From Diospyros lotus (lineage: Eukaryota; Streptophyta; Magnoliopsida; Ericales; Ebenaceae), in NCBI RefSeq assembly GCF_014633365.1, contig NC_068348.1:248001-312000 (forward strand): 64,000 nt of DNA, read 5' to 3'. The notes below the pieces were generated by a model that searched no databases, had not been told where the DNA came from, and was given only the letters and a program-made list of their open reading frames with translations. The translations under genes and the position numbers were made by a program. The stretch's first letter is position 1. Each line of letters opens with the position of its first letter. Positions 10,978 to 23,294 of the stretch are shown here, one piece after another.

Positions 10978-12726
10978 CACTACAAGAAAATCACAATTTA
11001 GTGACGGGATTTGTAACGGGGACCCACCCGTCACTAATTTGTGACAGGTTTAGTGACGAAAATCCGTCACAAAAATATTTTAGTGGCGGCTTACCTGTCA
11101 CAAAATTCAGTGACGGAATCAATGACAGAACAGCCCGTCACAGAATCTCAGTAACGGAATTTCCGTCACTAATTAGTGACGGGTCACCCAGTCTCGTCAC
11201 AGATCGATGACGAGACTGCTATATCCGTAACTAATTAGTGACGGGTCACCCAGTCTCATCACAGATCAGTGACGAGACTGCCATATCTGTCACTAATTAG
11301 TGACGGGTCACCCAGTCCCGTCACAGATCAATGACGGGACTGCCAAGCCCGTCATTGATCGGTGATGGGCATGTGCGCCGGTCGCTGATCAGTGACGCGA
11401 CCGCCATGCCCGTCGCTGATCAGTGACGGGCATGGCAGTCCCGTCACTAATCAGCGACGGGACTGCCATGCCCGTCACTAATTAGTGAAGAGCGTGCCAT
11501 ACCCGTCACTGATTAGTGACGGGACTGCCATGACCGTCACTGATCAGCGACGGGCATGGCACGTCCGTCACTGATTTAAGTTTAAAACCCCCTCTTGAAC
11601 AGCCATTCTCCCCCTTCCCCTTTCTGGTTCTCACGCATTCTCGCCCCTCTCCCTTTGTTCTCACACCATTTCTCTATTCCCCCCTTAGTTCTCTTGATTT
11701 TTCTGCAGCTCCTATTTCTCATCGGTATTGTTATTGCTCCGGTGCCATTGCCACCATTATTTCAGTCACTGAGGTAATTATTTTGTATTGTTTAGTTTTA
11801 GTTATTTTTTGTTAGTTTAGTTTAATGGTTATTTTGTGTTAGTTTAGTTATAGTTATTTTGTATTAGTTTAGTTTAATGGTTATTTGTGTTTTTTTATTT
11901 TTAATTGAAAATAATTTGCTTTTAATTAAAACATAGTACTATAATTTTAAATAAAATACATAGGAAATGTTGATGTAATACTGTAATTTTTAATAGTTTA
12001 CTTTTAAATGTAATACAATTTACTTTTATTGTTATAAATAAAATATACACATTAAAAAATACAAAAATTTCTATGTGACATAAAACATTAAAAATAATAA
12101 ATAAAATTTCAATTCAAATATTTAAAACTAACATGAAATAAATTAGATAATTATTTTAATTCAAATATGTAGGTAATTAAATACTAAAAATTAAAATAGT
12201 ATTTAAGAAAAAATATTATTTTGTTTTTATAAAATATGTAGAGCACATTAATAGATTTTAACATTTTTATCTAAAATAAAACAAAGAAATAAAATTTCAA
12301 TTCAAATATTTAGAATTAATATTATAAATTAGATAAATATTTATTTTATTTTATTTTAAAATTAATTTTAAAATTATTTTTTTTATTATTTAAAACGATC
12401 CATGACAGGTATTCCCATCGCAGATCTGTGATGGGGTACAGAACTCCGTCACAGATCTATGACGGGAAAAATGTCCCGTCACAGATCTGTGACGGGTAGT
12501 GTACCCCGTCGCAAATCTGTGACGGATCACCCGTCACAAATCTGTTACGGGAAAGTTTGCCCGCCACAGATCTGCGACGGGATTGTCCAAACCCGTCACT
12601 AAAATTCAGTGACGCCATTTTTTGTGACGGATTTTGATTTTGACTCCGTCACTAAAAATTTAGTGACGGATTTTTTATTTTTAGTGACGGATTTTTCCAT
12701 CACTAAAATCGATTTTTCTTGTAGTG
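10978..12726. mobile_element. Non-autonomous CACTA (En/Spm-type) element
   Basis: The left end is CACTACAAGAAAATC and the right end is the inverted GATTTTTCTTGTAGTG. The element is flanked by 3-bp AAA duplications (10975-10977 and 12727-12729), the size expected for this superfamily. Both sub-terminal regions (to about 11570, and from about 12405) are packed with dozens of direct and inverted copies of GTGACGG/CCGTCAC, which in autonomous relatives are binding sites for the transposition proteins. The centre (11780-12400) is very AT-rich. There is no transposase frame, so it depended on an outside transposase. Length is 1749 bases. Confidence 0.93.
11575..11780 (+). other. Pyrimidine-rich island inside the CACTA element
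   Basis: Between the sub-terminal repeats and the AT-rich core lies a C/T-rich stretch unlike either side, ending tcactgag|gtaatt, which resembles an exon end and splice donor. It could be a captured 5'UTR or exon fragment, or just filler. Confidence 0.3.
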
Positions 12727-15387
12727 AAACACTACCAATGAGGAGACCCACGCGATGGCGACGGTCGATCTGGAGCAGGGGACGGCAGGAAACACAACCA
12801 ATGAGAAGACCCACGCGACGACGATGGTCGATCTGAAATAACAAGTAGCAGGAAAAGCGACCAAGGAGAAGACCAACGCGATAATGACAATCGATCTGGA
12901 ACAAGAGGCGACAGAAGACCCGACCGAGGAAAAGACCCATGCGATGACGACGATAGATCTAAAGCAGGAGGCGGTAGGAGAAGCGACCAAGAAGAAGACC
13001 CACGCGACGACGATGACTGATTTGGAATAGGAGACGCGATCGAGAAGAAGACCCAGGTGACTACGACGACCAATTTGGAACAAGAGGCAGTAGGAGATGC
13101 CACCTAGGAGAAGACCCATGCAACGACGATAATCGATCTGGAATAGGAGGCGGCTAAAGACGCAACCGAGGAGAAGACCCACGCGACGGCGACGACCGAT
13201 TTGGAGCAAAAGAAGGCAGAAGATGCGACCGAGGAGAAGATCCACGCGATGACGATGGTCGATCTGGAGCAGAAGGCGATAGGAGACGAGACCGAGGAGA
13301 AGACCCACGTAATGGCAACGGTCGATCTGAAGTAGGAGGCGGCAGGAGACGCGATCGAGTAGAAGACCCATGTGACGGTAATGGACGATCTGGAGCATGA
13401 GGCTATAGGAGACGCGATTAAAGAGAAGACCCACGCTACAACTACGACCGATCTAAAGTAAAAGGCTAATGGAGACGCGACCGAGAAGAAGACCCACACA
13501 ACGACGAAGGTTGATCTGGAGCAACAGACAGCAAGAGACGCAACTGAGGAGAAGACCCACGCTATGGTGACATCCTATCTAGAGCAGGAGGCGGCAGGAG
13601 ACGTGACCGAGGAGAAGACCCACACGATGACGGTCGATCTGAAACATGAGGCAGCTGGAGACACGACCGAGGAGAAGACCTACGTGATGACGACTATTGA
13701 TCTGGAGTAGGAGGCGGTAGGAGATGAGACTAAGGAAGAGACCCAAGTGACGACCGATCTGGAGTAGGAGGTGGCAGGAGACAAAACCGAGGAAGAGACC
13801 GACACGATGGCGACAGACGATCTGGAGTAAGAAGCGGCAGAGATAAGACCGAGGAGGAGACCCACACGACGGTGACGGTCGATCTGGAGCAGGAGGCAGC
13901 AAAAAATGCGACTGAGGAGAAGACCCACGCAATGACGATGATAGATCTAGAGCAGAAGGTAGCAGGAGACGTGACCAAGGAAAAGACCCACGCGATAACG
14001 ACGATCGATCTAAAACAAGAGGCAGCTGGAAACATGACCAAGGAGAAGACCTATGAGATGACGATTACCTATCTGGAGCAATAGGCGGCAAAAGATGCAA
14101 CCGAGAAGAAGACCCACGCGATGACGACGATCGATCTGGAGTAGGAGGCGACAAGAGATGAGATTGAGGAGGAGACCCACGCAACAACTGATTTGGAGCA
14201 GGAAGCGATAGGAGACAAGACCAAGGAGAAGACCCACGTGACGACGACGATCGATCTGGAGTACGAGGTGGTAGGAGACGAGGCTTAGAAGAAGACCCAC
14301 GTGACGGTGACGATCGATCTGGAGCAGGAGGCGGCAGAAGACGCGACTGAGGATAAAACCCACGCGACGGCATCGACCGATCTAGAGAAAAAGGCAGTAG
14401 GAGAGGAGACCGAGGAGGAGACCCATGCGACGATGACGGTCGATCTGGAACAGGAGGTAGTAGAAGATGAGACCAAGAAGGAGATCCACGCGACAACGAT
14501 AGTTGATCTGAAGCAAGAGGCGGCAGGAGACAGGACTAAGGAAGAGAGCCACGCGACGACGATGATCGATTTGGAGCAGAAGGCAATAGGAGACGCAACC
14601 AAGAAGAAGACCCACACGACGATGAAGGTCGATCTGGAGCAGAAGGCGACAGGAGACGCGACCAAGAAGAAGACCCACGCAACAGCGATGGTCGATCTGG
14701 AGCAAGAGGCGCAACCAATGAGAAAACCCACGCGAGGACGACAGCCGATCTAGAGCAGGAAGCAGCATGCGCAACCGTGGGGAAGACCCACTCGATGACG
14801 ATAGTCAATCTGGAACAAGAAGTGGCTGGAGACACTACCAAGGAGAAGACCCACGCAACGACGATGATCGATTTGGACCAAGAGATGACAAAAGATGCGA
14901 CTGTGGAGAAGACCCACGTGACGACGACGACCGATTTGGAATAGGAGGCGGTAGGAGACAAGACCGAGGAGAAGACCCATGCGATGATGATGGTCGATCT
15001 GGAGCAGGAGGTGATAGGAGAAGTGATCGAAGAGGAGATCCACGCGACAACGATGACTGGTCTGGAGCAAGAGGCGACAAGAGACGTGACCGATGAGGAG
15101 ACCTACTCGACGACGATGACATTGGGTAGCTTGCGGCGGACAATTTGCTAGCAGGAGGCGATGATTGACAAGACAATTGGAGATTTGACGAAGACGACCA
15201 CAATCTATTGGAGGTGACAGCCGATCTACTGTAACGTCAATAATGGCAGAGAAGAAGATGGGAGAAGAGGAGAGCAACGGTGGAAAAAAAAGATAAGAGA
15301 AGAGTAACGTTATAATAGGAGATAAGACTTGTAAATATGTGGAATGTACGAGGGTAAATAAGTGATTTGATCAATCAATGAAAAAAA

Positions 15388-15585
15388 CTCCTACCAGTGT
15401 TTTTGGAAAAGCTGGGGGAGGGGAGCTTTTTCCAAACGCTAATATATTAGTTTTTAAGTTAAGTAACTTTTAAGTTATTAGAGTTTGCCAAATGCTTAAA
15501 TAAAAAAGTTACATAGCTTATAAGCTATACCAACAACTTAAAACACAGTCAAAACGGTAAGCCAAACACCATTTGGCAACCGAAT
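15388..15585. mobile_element. Possible MITE
   Basis: The left side starts near 'agtgtttttggaaaagc' and the right side ends near 'gccaaacaccatttggc', which are loosely inverted. 'gttacatagcttataagctat' in the middle is self-complementary in part. The ends are not firm and no target duplication was recognised. Confidence 0.3.
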
Positions 15586-16704
15586 TGACAAATGCCAAAT
15601 GGATATTATTTTTTTATGTGTCTTGGCTCTCATGGTTCACTTCTAACAAGATTAGGTTCATGAATAAATAAATTCAAAGAAGAAAAAAGAGAAAATCACA
15701 AAGGGTTAGGATCTCCTAGAAATTCTCTCGTTCAGATCTCCTACAGATATCATTGGTCACTTTCTAGATGCGGTCTTGATTGAATCATGCTAAATAACCT
15801 CCAAAACAAATGTCTTCAAAGACAAAACAAATAATCTCAAAAGATATAAATACTTTTTCTTCTATCAATTTTAGTATCTATAAATAAGGGGTGACCCCAT
15901 TCTTCAAGTACACACGAATTCTTACACGAATTATTTAAATATTTTTTTTTTTATTTTTTGATTGAAACTGACTTAAATATTAAAGAATTTACGCGAGAGA
16001 CACTTTGCGCCCCCTGACTATTTTCTTTCTTTCAATCTCCTGAAGACTTGAAAACCACTTTCTTGTAGTTATAAATCTATTATATCTTGACACCAAGAAT
16101 TTTAGATATATATTAATATATGAGTTGTATATACATAACCATGTGTCTAATTTTTAGTGTATATGAAATGAATAGTGTCAAAAATAACAAACGACAAATA
16201 GATAAAATTTTATAAATACTAACTAAATCTTGAAACTATATGGATCTTGAGACCATGGAGAAGATTAAAGTTTTCTGCTTTTTACTTTGTCTAAATAAGG
16301 AATGGTTTCTCTTTCTCACATTCAACTCCTATGCATTGTTTTTTATTTTATAATAGATCACATTTTCACATTAAAAGAAGAATCTTTATCAACTATTTGA
16401 CAATGACCCACGTAGTTTAGAGAAAAAAAAAAAAGGCACTCCATCAATGGCATGACTTATAATTTTAACCCCTAATGCAGTTATATGAAGTGAAGTAACT
16501 AATTAATTCACAATATAGAATTATTAATGTAGATGATAGTTTACTAATAATACTAAGTATTATTGATAAAATTTAATTTTTTGAAGTATGTAAAGTGTTC
16601 TTTCTTTAATGTATATTGATAATTAATTGTGATGAATCTTTATGTCTATGATATATAAATATATTAATTATTATTATAATTATACATTTTTTATTAAATC
16701 ATAA
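15586..16704. other. AT-rich, no gene seen
   Basis: Short frames only; no domain, RNA gene or clear repeat boundary recognised. Confidence 0.6.
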
Positions 16705-17110
16705 TTTTATAGTTCATTGCAAGGTATGAGACTTGTCCCACATTATAAGTTCAGCCTTCTGGAGTGAGGTTTATAAACTCTTGGACATTCTATCCTTAAC
16801 AGCTAGCTTTTGAGGGTGAGTTCTACCCGAGAGTTGTAACAGTGGTATCAGAGCCAGGTTCATGGCTCCCAGTGCAAGCGAGTGGCGACAGAGGTGATGT
16901 CGACATTGTAATGTTTGCCCAAGACTAGCAGAGACTAGTGCACAGCTTGCCGTCTTGGGCGCTGAGCTGTCGAGCGTGATAGTATGTTATGGCCCACTGT
17001 AAGGTATGGGACTTGTCTCACATTAGAAGTTCAGGCTTCTGGAGTGGGGTTTATAAACTCTTAGGCACCCTCCCCTTAACAGTTAGCTTTTGAGGGTGAG
17101 TTCTACCCGA
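16705..17110 (+). mobile_element. TRIM retrotransposon, left copy
   Basis: A miniature LTR element. LTR 16705-16841 (worn TGTTATGG start, end gttgtaaca), PBS 16843-16854 (TGGTATCAGAGC, the match to initiator Met tRNA), a non-coding inside of about 140 bases, and a second LTR from 16985 (tgttatggccc) cut off at 17110, about 11 bases short. The LTRs share TTTATAAACTCTT and CTTTTGAGGGTGAGTTCTACC. TRIMs encode nothing and use proteins of other elements. The cut end touches a Ty3 reverse transcriptase fragment. Confidence 0.75.
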
Positions 17111-17568
17111 TACCTCTACTACCAAAAATCAGAGATTGAGAGAATGGTTCAAGAGCTTCTGTGTTCAGGGCTAATCTGTCCAAGCCGTAGCTCTTTTTCA
17201 TCCCAGTTCTATTGGTAAAGAAATCATATGGAAGTTGGCATTTTTGTGTGGACTACAGAGCCTTGAATGAAATTACGGTAAAAGATAAGTATCCATTTCC
17301 TGTGATTGATGAACTACTTGATGAACTTCATGGGTCCAGATATTATTCGAAGTTGGATTTGCAATCTGGATATCACCAAATTCGAGTGTAGGAAAGTGAC
17401 ATTCCAAAGACCGCATTCCGTACACGTAAGGGACACTACGAATTTGTGGTTATGCCATTCGGACTCACCAATACACTTGCCACCTTCCAAAGCCTCATAA
17501 ATGACATCTTCAGGCCTTTCCTTCGTAAGTTCATTCTAGTTTTTTTTTATGATATATTGGTGTATAAT
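17111..17568 (+). pseudogene. Ty3 reverse transcriptase fragment, N-terminal half
   Basis: The frame reads YPYYQKSEIERMV..., then [44 protein letters not shown] and [10 protein letters not shown]. This is a chromovirus-type RT, with a TAG after QIRV. The catalytic FFDD motif reads FFYD (codon 17548-17550 TAT), and the usual NAPATFQ reads NTLATFQ. It stops at a large LTR insertion; the rest of the same gene resumes at 22552. Confidence 0.85.
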
Positions 17569-18310
17569 TGTAATATCCCGGTAATTTAGGAATAATTAGT
17601 AATTATTAATTTAAATTGAGAGTGGTTGGTAATTAATAATTATTGTATTTATGGTGACTATCGATTATTTGTGAGTTTAAGGAAAAATAATAGTATATGT
17701 TGTTTTGAGGAAAATAGAAAATTTAGGTAATTAATTATTCTATTTGGGAATATTTATGAAAATATGAAAGAATTAAAACAAAGTGATTTGGGTGAGTTTC
17801 TAAAAATTTGGGTGTAGGTGAGCTTCCCAGAAGTTTCGGGCTGTTTGCGTAATTAAATGTAGGGTGCAAATGAGGTTTTTAGAAGTGTTGGAGCGCTGGT
17901 GCAAATTTTGAAAGAGACGTGAGGCTTCCCTTAAATATAGTCACGCGCGTATATAAGGTAAGGAGGCTGTCAGCCCAGCTAGTCATGCGTGCGCATATGT
18001 TGGGTGAGGTCGGGGGATCGACCCACGGCCGTGCGCGCGTGCAGTGGAGGTTTTGCTGGAATTTTTCTAGCCTATGGATGTCGAAACGGCATCGTTTCAA
18101 TTAGGCGGTGGCCTCCCCCAGCAGCCACCACGTGGCCCCTCCCCAGCCACTCATTTTTGCATAATTTTAAGCCTAATTCGGGCATATCTGAGCCAGCATA
18201 AACAAAGGAAAAAATGGGAGAAGAAACAGCATGCAACAAAGGAGAAATTGGAGGAAAAAATGCATAAAATTGATATTATTCCGTGTAATTGAAGATCTGA
18301 AGGGCGAGGT

Positions 18311-20530
18311 TGTAACAGCCCACCTCTTCAGGGCGTGTTATGCCTTAGGAAATTTGGTCTCTTTTTTTTTTTTTTTTTTCCTAAGACCTTATCTAGTGTT
18401 AGACGAGATGTTTACACTAGAAGATAAATACAAAGCGGAAGCTGAATCGAACCTGCTCATGGTAATACATACATGAATATCTGGACATAATATTTATTAC
18501 AAAGTCATTACATGAGCTTCTGAAAATAAAACAATTGTACATAATTCTTAAACTCATTCATATTACATCACAACATGGCTCATTTCCTCATCTCGCATCC
18601 CTACACATCTCCAACCTCGGTATCATCACTGCAAGTCCCGACCAGAACGTTGAATGTTTCAGGGGCGAACCCAAGTTAGATGATAAACCATCTACGTAAG
18701 GGTACATAATGCTATGTCATGTGTGTATGCAATGTCTTACCTCGTAGGTGTTAACTGTACCTTCAGGCTACCTACCATTTTAGCGGCCACCTCTATTGAA
18801 GCCGGGGTGTATGGGTGCACCCTTGGTAAGGCAGCAATGCCAGTTCGTACTCCCTACGGCCTCATATGCGGGTAATCAATGACATCGACGTATTTTTATG
18901 CATTTCATAATCATGTCATAGATGCAGTCTACGTGTTGGGTACATATCATAGCATGTCAATATGATGTAAGCATTCTCGAAGGTAAACATTTATAACCAT
19001 ACTAAGTTCGAAACAGTACACTTATAGCTAAGTTGTCTCGAAAGACGTGTCGGCCTCGAAAATCGTGCCGAGCAGCTATTTCTCAATCTTCTTGCCCTCA
19101 AGGTTCCTAAAACATTAATTTATTTTTAGAATATTATTTCACTATTTTTTCATAATTTCTAAAAATTTTCTTTATTTCTAAGCCTTATTTGTCCAAAAAT
19201 TGCATAAAAATTATCTAAACTTTCATAAAGTCCAATTTCTCTCTACTATAATTCCTTAAATAATATTTCTAAAATTCTGGAATTTTCTTGAAATTTTTCA
19301 ACTTAAATTCCTATTTTTCCCTTATTTCCATAATAACCAAATTCCCTAAATAAATAACTATTACATAATAATTATCTAAAATTTCATATTATTCAATTTC
19401 CCTTCACTAATATTTCTTAAATAATACTTCTAACATTCTGAAATTTTCTTGGAATTTTCCAAATTAAAAATCCTATTTTTTCTTTATTTCCATAATAGAA
19501 AAATCACTTAAATAATCAATAAAATTAGCATTTTCCAGAAATTTTTTCACAAAATAAGACATAAACAATATTCCAGACTGAAAAATTTTATTTCTTTTAT
19601 TTATTTTTTATTTTTTTTATTTCTTTTCTTTTCTTTTCTTATTTTATTTTCTGTCGGGCGCGTGAAGGCCACACGCCTTCTTCTTACTCGCGGGCGCGTG
19701 GCTACACGCGCCTGACTGGGGGCTTCTTCTCCGGCGAGCATCCTCGCCTCTGGCCGGCGATCCGACCTCAAAATTCGATTTTTCTCCTCCTATCCTCTAT
19801 ATCTTGATATTACGAACACAATGGTGCAAAAATCCACAAAAAAAGAGGTCAAACTTACCTTGAATCGGTCGAAATACCCCTCAGCTCCGGCGAAGCTTCA
19901 AAACTCCGGCGTGCTCGATTCCTCCTTCTTCACAGCTCCGTTGGCCACCAAAGTTACCAGAAATGTTGTCCACGACTCAAAGACCAAGACCCCGCTCTCA
20001 AATCTCTCAAACACTCTCCCAATCGACCGATCTAAGCCTCGAAATTTTCGGATGAGAAGTTTCATTCGACCTTGGCTATTTATAGCCAAAACTTCACCAC
20101 GGGACGTCCCATCAAGACACCCACGTGCCCTAGAAGCCATATTGACGACTGTGGGAGCATTTAAAGCTCCTTTTACCTCCTTTTCGGCCGATTGCAGGCG
20201 TGACCATGCTTGGCCGTGCGCTTGCTCCAGATTTTCGACGATTTTCTTCTTCTTTTTTTTTTTTATTTTACAGATATATATATATCATATATACATACTA
20301 AATTATTTACATACATACATACTAATTTACATAGCTATATACGTACATACATACATACTAAATTATATATACAGCAAGCTATATACATATATACATACTA
20401 AACACACACAAAAATCCTATTTAACCACTAACTAGAATAATTTATATTTATCTTAAAATTCTATAATTTCTTTAGGGTCTTAAAAACACAGAATTTCGAT
20501 TTATAATTCACGATAACTAAGGGTATTACA
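18311..20530. mobile_element. Nested LTR-type insertion (2.2 kb)
   Basis: It begins TGTAACAGCCC and ends GGGTATTACA, with perfect GAGGT duplications at 18306-18310 and 20531-20535. It carries no pol domain. It is probably a solo LTR of a relative of the surrounding element, given the similar TGTAA...TTACA ends. It contains a 204-codon frame (19821-20435) that I do not trust, and a (ta/cata) microsatellite near 20275-20400. Confidence 0.78.
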
Positions 20531-21975
20531 GAGGTAGGTTAATTAGCTAATATTAAACATTTTTTACGGATTAAATCTTATTTTTAGGCTGTATTTTGAC
20601 TTATTTTAGTGCTATTATTATTTTACAGTGCGTAGGCATTTAGGGCCAAAATCTACGAAATAAGGCAAGCCCTCTTTACTTTGTAATTTTTAGTGACCTC
20701 TTATACCAGTAATAGCCTCAATTTTATATCGATTTAATCAGATTATTGGAGATTAGCGTATAGGCCTTGTATCAGAGCTTAGTGTAATTAGTAAAAATTG
20801 CTAATTTGTGCAGCGGCAGAGTAGGGAGTTGAAAATCTGCTATTAAAAGGCAAGTTTCTAACTCTCTCCTCATGTTCTTCAATTCCCATGAGAGTCTCCA
20901 TGGTTTCTCGTATTTTATCTCATTCCTTATGCTAATTCGGCATCTGTCATTACTTATTGAGTTGTTATTCATTTGGTATGTTTTAAATTAAATTTGGGAC
21001 TTTTAGAATTTTAGTGGTTGAAAGCCTACGGGGGTTTGTACCGCCCCCAATCCTTTCGGAATGATGTTGAACCCAATTTGGGGACTAGGTTTCTAGATGT
21101 GCTGGTTTGATTATGGATTTTTTGGGTATGAGTAGGTAAGGGCTATCGAGCAGTAGGGCAAGGGTCGGCTGTTTGGTGATGTTGGAGTAGACTATTGTAC
21201 AGCCCTGAAATGGACCGTCAGGTGGACACTCCTAGTCACTGACCGTTGACCTGTGCCAGACACTGCTGATTAGCCCTACTATTGTGTGATTTACTGCATG
21301 ACTCGTTATGTTGTATTATCGTTCATGATTTGATATGCACATGGGTACGAGATGCATATTGGGGTATTCATTTATTGAGTATGCTTGGACACGGACATTC
21401 TAGCATGGTTAGATTGCATCCAGCACGAACATATGCATCGCGTGTGGTTTACTATGTGGGTGGAGCATGGCCTGATGCCTGGATGTATGGGCGCCAGTGT
21501 ATCACGTTGATACTCACTACGCCATTGCATTTTTATGTGCATTGCATGGTTACAAGCAGTTCACAGGTCTTGGACAAGAGGACCGTTCCAAGGGAGCCTA
21601 TGGCTCGGCTATTCTACAACTCGGGTGTTAGGAGGACCGATGCGAGCATTCAAGTGACGAGAGCACCGACCCGGGACATCATGCCCAGGTTTGTTGGAGA
21701 CATTGTTGCCTTTTAGGGCAGCGACAGGTTGGTATTGAACTTGGGTGCCGTGTGTCTTGTGTGGGCCCCAAGGACTTACACGTGCTTTTATTTATGCTTT
21801 TATACTGTGTTGGGCGTCTCATGGCTTATGTGTGCTTGGGAGTTAGTGTTCTGGGGAGAGTTTACTAAATATGTTCACCCTACTACCTTTCTTTCTTTAT
21901 GCTTGCTGAGTTTCTTAACTCACCTTACTTTCCATCATTCCAGGTAGTGGCAGCGTGGGTCAATGTTAAAGAAAG

Positions 21976-22183
21976 TGATAACAGATAATGTTTTACATTT
22001 CTGTTTCTGTTTAGCTATTGTTTCAGTTGTAGTTAGTTAACTTTTTGTTAGTTTATTTAGCTGTTAAGGCTCAGTGCCTTCTCTGTCAGCTGAGTATATA
22101 TATATCAGCTGGTTCATATTGTAATGAAGTCAATATAAGATTGAGGCATTCTTGTCATTCTTTTCTCTCATTTTCTGTTATCA
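21976..22183. mobile_element. Short LTR-like segment with 10-bp inverted ends
   Basis: It starts TGATAACAGA and ends TCTGTTATCA, exactly inverted, and contains a TATATATATA stretch about 110 bases in. It is 208 bases long, like a solo LTR of a small copia or TRIM family. The flanks (gaaag / tatct) do not match, so the insertion is not proven. Confidence 0.5.
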
Positions 22184-22551
22184 TATCTTACAAGGGCAAG
22201 GGAGATAGCATCTAGTGGTAGAGTCAATATGGTGTATAGGCAGTTTCGTCAGTCCCCGTCAACTCTAATGTTTGAAAGGGATTTTCTCTATTATTTTTTG
22301 TTGTGCCTGGTCATTCCTCGTGTCTCATGTATGTCGGCATAGGTGTCTGTACGTATTTGCTTATCATGTGATCGCTGTGCTAGTGGAATACCTATAGTGC
22401 ATGCATGTGTATAGCTTAGCTTCCGTTATTTTTAATTCTTGTGTATGCGTGCCAGGGTAGTTTTTATCTTGTGTTTCATTCTTTCTCTTTCCATATACGC
22501 TCCCGTTCAGGTAGTCCAAGTAGTTGGGATATCCGGGCAGGGGTGCTTACA

Positions 22552-23294
22552 ATAGTCAATCTTAACAGGACCACCTACTTCATTTACAAACGGTATTGGA
22601 AATTTTAAGAGACCAAGAGTTGTTCGCCAAGGAATCCAACTGTCAGTTTGGAGTAGTACAAGTAGACTACTTGGGTCACATTATTTCAGAAAAAGGTGTA
22701 GCAGTGGATCCAACCAAAATTCAGGTTGTCATGGAATGGCTCGTGCCAACTATAGTTGAAGGGGTCCGTGGATTTCTGGGATTGGCAGGCTACTACCGTA
22801 AGTTCATTAGTGGGTTCGGAAGTATCGCAACACCCCTAAACCGCCTTTTGACCAAGGAAGGGTTCACATGGACGACTGAGGCCGAAAAAGCTTTCAACAA
22901 GTTGAAGGAGGCTTTATTCTCCCCACCAGTTTTAAAACTACCTGATTTCTCCCAGTAATTCGTGGTAGAATGCGACGCATGTGGGTTGGGGATCGGAGCC
23001 ATTTTGTCACAACGGGGGCAGCCCATTTCGTTCTTTAGCGAGGCATTGAAAGGGACAGCTTTGGCTTTATCAACATATGAAAAAGAAATGCTCGCAATAG
23101 TGAAGGCAATTCGTAAATGGCGACTATATTTGCTGGGAAGGCCTTTCACTGTGAAAACTGATCAAAAAAGTTTGAAGTTTCTCCTAGAACAGTGCATTAC
23201 CACCCCAGCTCAGGCACGTTGGCTCCCCAAGTTACTCGGATACGACTACAAAATTGAGTATAGGCGTGGTCAAGATAACAAAGGGGCTGATGCC
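22552..23294 (+). pseudogene. Ty3 reverse transcriptase/RNase H fragment, C-terminal half
   Basis: It continues the RT broken at 17568: the frame reads SQS, a TAA, then QDHLLHLQTVLEILRDQELF, CQFGVVQVDYLGHI and FLGLAGYYRKFISGFG. RNase H follows with VECDACGLGIGAIL, FFSEALKG, YEKEMLAIV and KTDQKSLKFLL, and ends at DNKGADAL. A stop lies between FSQ and FVVECDA. The fragment ends abruptly at an inverted TRIM LTR (23295). Confidence 0.85.

Larger units (their letters stand above)
10325..15200. repeat. 63-bp minisatellite, about 48 units, split by a CACTA element
   Basis: A unit containing 'agacccacgcgacgac', 'tcgatctggagcagg' and 'cggcaggagacgcgacc' repeats 9 times before 10977 and about 39 times from 12730 to about 15110, by my count of the 'gaccca' core. 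Spacing is mostly 63, with occasional steps of 49-66. On the + strand one frame reads THATTTIDLEQEAAGD... with 21 residues per unit. Because 63 is a multiple of 3, and the consensus lacks stops in most frames, open frames appear on both strands (up to 243 codons on the -, 150 on the +). Stops in the + frame are mostly TAG where other units have CAG. Removing the CACTA element and one AAA copy rejoins a perfect unit. Whether it was ever a gene is unknown. It degenerates from about 15110. Confidence 0.9.
17569..22551. mobile_element. Large LTR-type insertion (possible solo LTR) splitting the Ty3 fragment
   Basis: The insert starts TGTAATATCCCGG and ends GGTGCTTACA. The flanks are ATAAT (17564-17568) and ATAGT (22552-22556), a 5-bp duplication with one change; the uninterrupted RT codons require ATAGT. 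Without its nested insert it is about 2.76 kb and has no coding domain, so it looks like a solo LTR. The size would suit a Tekay/Del-type chromovirus. The stretch with 'gtaccgcccccaatcc' and the later 'ccaggtagtggcagcg' resembles such LTRs. The lineage is an inference. Confidence 0.7.

Noticed and set aside
10978..11570. CRISPR-like regular repeats
   Set aside because: The GTGACGG copies are in both orientations and irregularly spaced, and sit beside CACTA ends; this is plant DNA.
12703..13434. 243-codon frame on the - strand
   Set aside because: It is only one of several frames left open by the 63-bp repeat, with no start context or independent support as a gene.
17569..18310. Gene at 17900-18300 with GC-rich codons
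   Set aside because: Frames of 60-80 codons lie inside the LTR-type insert, show no domain and run into the nested element.
19821..20435. 204-codon frame in the nested LTR-type insertion
   Set aside because: It lies within a repeat bounded by perfect target duplications, ends in low-complexity TA-rich sequence, and shows no domain.
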